From contig CALGFL010000185.1 of assembly GCA_937881145.1 (NCBI GenBank), forward strand, positions 1 through 6,597: DNA of 6,597 nt, in the 5' to 3' direction. Positions 5,060-6,597 of this stretch are shown here, one piece after another (positions within the stretch are counted from its first letter, which is position 1; each line of letters begins with the position of its first letter). The position numbers and the translations under genes were made by a program. Below the pieces are notes generated by a model. The model saw only the letters and a list, made by a program, of their open reading frames with translations, searched no databases and had not been told where the DNA came from. This DNA comes from an uncultured Bordetella sp. (GTDB lineage Bacteria; Pseudomonadota; Gammaproteobacteria; Burkholderiales; Burkholderiaceae_B).

Positions 5060-6597
5060 ATGACAGCGGCCTCGAAGCCAACGGTGCACGCGTTGCCGGC
5101 TGCCGACAAAAATCTGCCGAAACTGAAAGACGATCGGCTCGCGGACATCGTCGCGCAGAACGCCGCTTTCGTCGTGCATGTCGATGCGCGCGGGCGCCTG
5201 CTCGCCACAGCCGAATCCACGGTGGCGCTGCTCGGTTACCCCGCCGCCTATCTGGCGCAGGTAAGCCTGCAGGACCTGGTCATGCCCGAGCACGTGCGCG
5301 AGCTCGAAGAGCTCATGGCCCTCGTGTCGTCGACCGGCGAGCCGCAAAAGGCGGCAATCCCGTTCCTGCGTGCCGACGAGGGCTGCTATTGGCTCGATCT
5401 TTCCGTCCAGCTGGCGCAGGGCCCGGGCGACAAGAACGAGCCGCGCTGCGATGTGTACGGCTATGACGTGACGTCCTGGGTGCGCAAGGAACATCAGCTG
5501 CGCGACGAGTCCCGCCGCGATCCGCTGACCGGCATGTCCAACCGCGCGCACCTGCGCGAATGGATGATCGAGTCCATCGACAACGGCGTTGCGTCCGGCA
5601 AGGCTTTCGCGGTGATGATGCTGGATCTGGACGGATTCAAGCGCATCAACGATTCCCTGGGTCACGACATCGGCGACGCCTTGCTGCGCGCGGTCGGCAA
5701 GCGCCTGAAGGCCCAGTTGCACCAAGACGACGTGTTCGCCCGCCTGGGCGCGGACGAGTTCGTTCTGGTGGCGGGAAACCTCGACGAGTCCGACACCTGG
5801 GATCGCCTTGCCGCGCGCATCGTCGCCGCGCTGGAGCGGCCGTTCTCGGTGGGCGGCCAGCAATTGCGCGTCACGTTCAGCATCGGCATCGCCCTGTATC
5901 CGGAAGACGGGCTCAAGAGCAGCCAGCTCCTCAAGCACGCCGACCTGGCGATGTACAGCGCCAAGGATCGCGGCAAGAACCAGTTCGTGTTCTATTCGTC
6001 GGATCTCGAGAAGGTGAAGGCCGAGGCGTTCTCCCTGGAGCAGGACATGCTCTCGGGGATCCGCACGGGCGAGTTCGAACTGCACTATCAACCCATCGTC
6101 GATGCCCGCACCCGCGAAGTGCTCGCGGCCGAGGCGCTGATGCGCTGGAATCATCCGCAGGGCCAGAGGCCGCCGACGGCCTTCATTCCGCTGGCCGAAG
6201 ACAACGGCCTGATCAACCTGCTGGGCAGCTGGGCGCTGCGCATGGTGTGCGCGCAACTGGCGCGCTGGGACGCGAACGGGATCTCGCTCGCCTACGTGGG
6301 GGTCAACGTCTCTCCCGTCCAGTTCCAGAACCCCGCGTTTTCGCAGTCGGTGATGAGCGCGGTGCGCGAGTCGGGCATCGATCCGGGGCGCCTGGTCCTG
6401 GAGATCACGGAAGGCACGCTGATCAAGAACCCCGAGCAGACCGAAGCCATCTTGTCCAGGCTGCATGCGTTCGGGCTTTCCATTGCCATCGACGATTTCG
6501 GCACCGGCTATTCGAGCCTGCTCTATCTGCGCCGCTTTCCGATCTCCGAGATCAAGATCGACCGCAGCTTTGTGAGCGACATACTCGAATCGGGCCA
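5060..6597 (+). CDS. PAS-GGDEF-EAL cyclic-di-GMP turnover protein, 3'-truncated by the window edge
   Basis: The frame is open from ATG 5060 to the right edge: 512 complete residues, no stop. Order: a short N-terminal tail; a PAS-like sensor (about 27-145, with NAAFVVHVDARGRLL, the LLGYP turn, and VYGYDVTSWVRKE at its end); a GGDEF domain (about 150-310); an EAL domain (from about 325). GGDEF domains make c-di-GMP from two GTP, EAL domains hydrolyse it to pGpG. In the GGDEF domain, DLDGFKRIND (189-198) is normal but the signature is GADEF (230-234), and the upstream inhibitory-site position reads HQDD rather than RxxD. The EAL domain keeps EALMRW (358-363), N416 (VNVSPVQF), EITE (448-451), IDDFGTGYSSL (477-487) and K499 (IKIDRSF). 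These match known metal and catalytic residues; the later EGVE and Gln positions are beyond the window. No signal peptide or membrane segment is seen, so it is probably cytoplasmic. I infer mainly phosphodiesterase activity, with the GGDEF domain weak or regulatory. Confidence 0.95.
   Translation, partial: MTAASKPTVHALPAADKNLPKLKDDRLADIVAQNAAFVVHVDARGRLLATAESTVALLGYPAAYLAQVSLQDLVMPEHVRELEELMALVSSTGEPQKAAIPFLRADEGCYWLDLSVQLAQGPGDKNEPRCDVYGYDVTSWVRKEHQLRDESRRDPLTGMSNRAHLREWMIESIDNGVASGKAFAVMMLDLDGFKRINDSLGHDIGDALLRAVGKRLKAQLHQDDVFARLGADEFVLVAGNLDESDTWDRLAARIVAALERPFSVGGQQLRVTFSIGIALYPEDGLKSSQLLKHADLAMYSAKDRGKNQFVFYSSDLEKVKAEAFSLEQDMLSGIRTGEFELHYQPIVDARTREVLAAEALMRWNHPQGQRPPTAFIPLAEDNGLINLLGSWALRMVCAQLARWDANGISLAYVGVNVSPVQFQNPAFSQSVMSAVRESGIDPGRLVLEITEGTLIKNPEQTEAILSRLHAFGLSIAIDDFGTGYSSLLYLRRFPISEIKIDRSFVSDILESG

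Noticed and set aside
5036..6466. A 476-codon open frame on the minus strand opposite the PAS-GGDEF-EAL gene
   Set aside because: It is the shadow of a gene with clear GGDEF and EAL motifs on the plus strand; its composition is typical of GC-rich antisense frames.
1..6597. Mobile element, CRISPR array, tRNA, rRNA or defence system
   Set aside because: No terminal inverted repeats, transposase or integrase motifs, spaced direct repeats, or cloverleaf-like segments were seen. The genes are conserved chromosomal types with even codon bias.

Overview
The window is a GC-rich chromosomal stretch with tightly packed housekeeping genes. It most likely comes from a betaproteobacterium of the Alcaligenaceae, in the Bordetella/Achromobacter group. 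This rests on protein style (PurM, MutL, MiaA and DedA are all proteobacterial in sequence), on high GC with strongly GC-biased third positions, and on the mutL-miaA pairing. It is a judgement from recognition, not from a database search.

Layout, left to right. (1) Positions 1-1046, plus strand: purM (purine synthesis), missing only its first few codons at the window edge. It is followed by a strong GC stem-loop without a T-run, then a 67-residue YqaE/Pmp3-like membrane protein (1108-1311). (2) Positions 1327-1368: a 16-bp perfect hairpin with a T-run that ends the purM-side transcripts. It lies 10 bases beyond the miaA stop on the other strand, so it probably serves both convergent units. 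(3) Positions 1375-4304, minus strand: mutL then miaA (read right to left), a mismatch-repair and tRNA-modification operon. (4) Positions 4305-4428: a short, comparatively AT-rich divergent promoter region with a 7-6-7 dyad. (5) Positions 4429 to the right edge, plus strand: a DedA-family membrane protein, then after a one-base gap a PAS-GGDEF-EAL cyclic-di-GMP protein that runs off the window.

How the genes relate: purM, mutL and miaA are standard housekeeping genes with no obvious shared pathway. dedA and the PAS-GGDEF-EAL gene look translationally coupled, because the ribosome binding site of the second lies in the last codons of dedA. This suggests co-production of a membrane transporter or lipid translocase with a c-di-GMP enzyme.

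I saw no mobile element, CRISPR array, tRNA or rRNA, and no clearly new system. The points most worth a second look are: the complete endonuclease-type motif set in MutL, unlike E. coli MutL; an in-frame 15-bp triple repeat in the MutL linker; the altered GADEF signature beside an apparently intact EAL site; the dedA/c-di-GMP gene coupling; and the dyad in the divergent promoter region. All gaps between genes are shorter than 130 bases.
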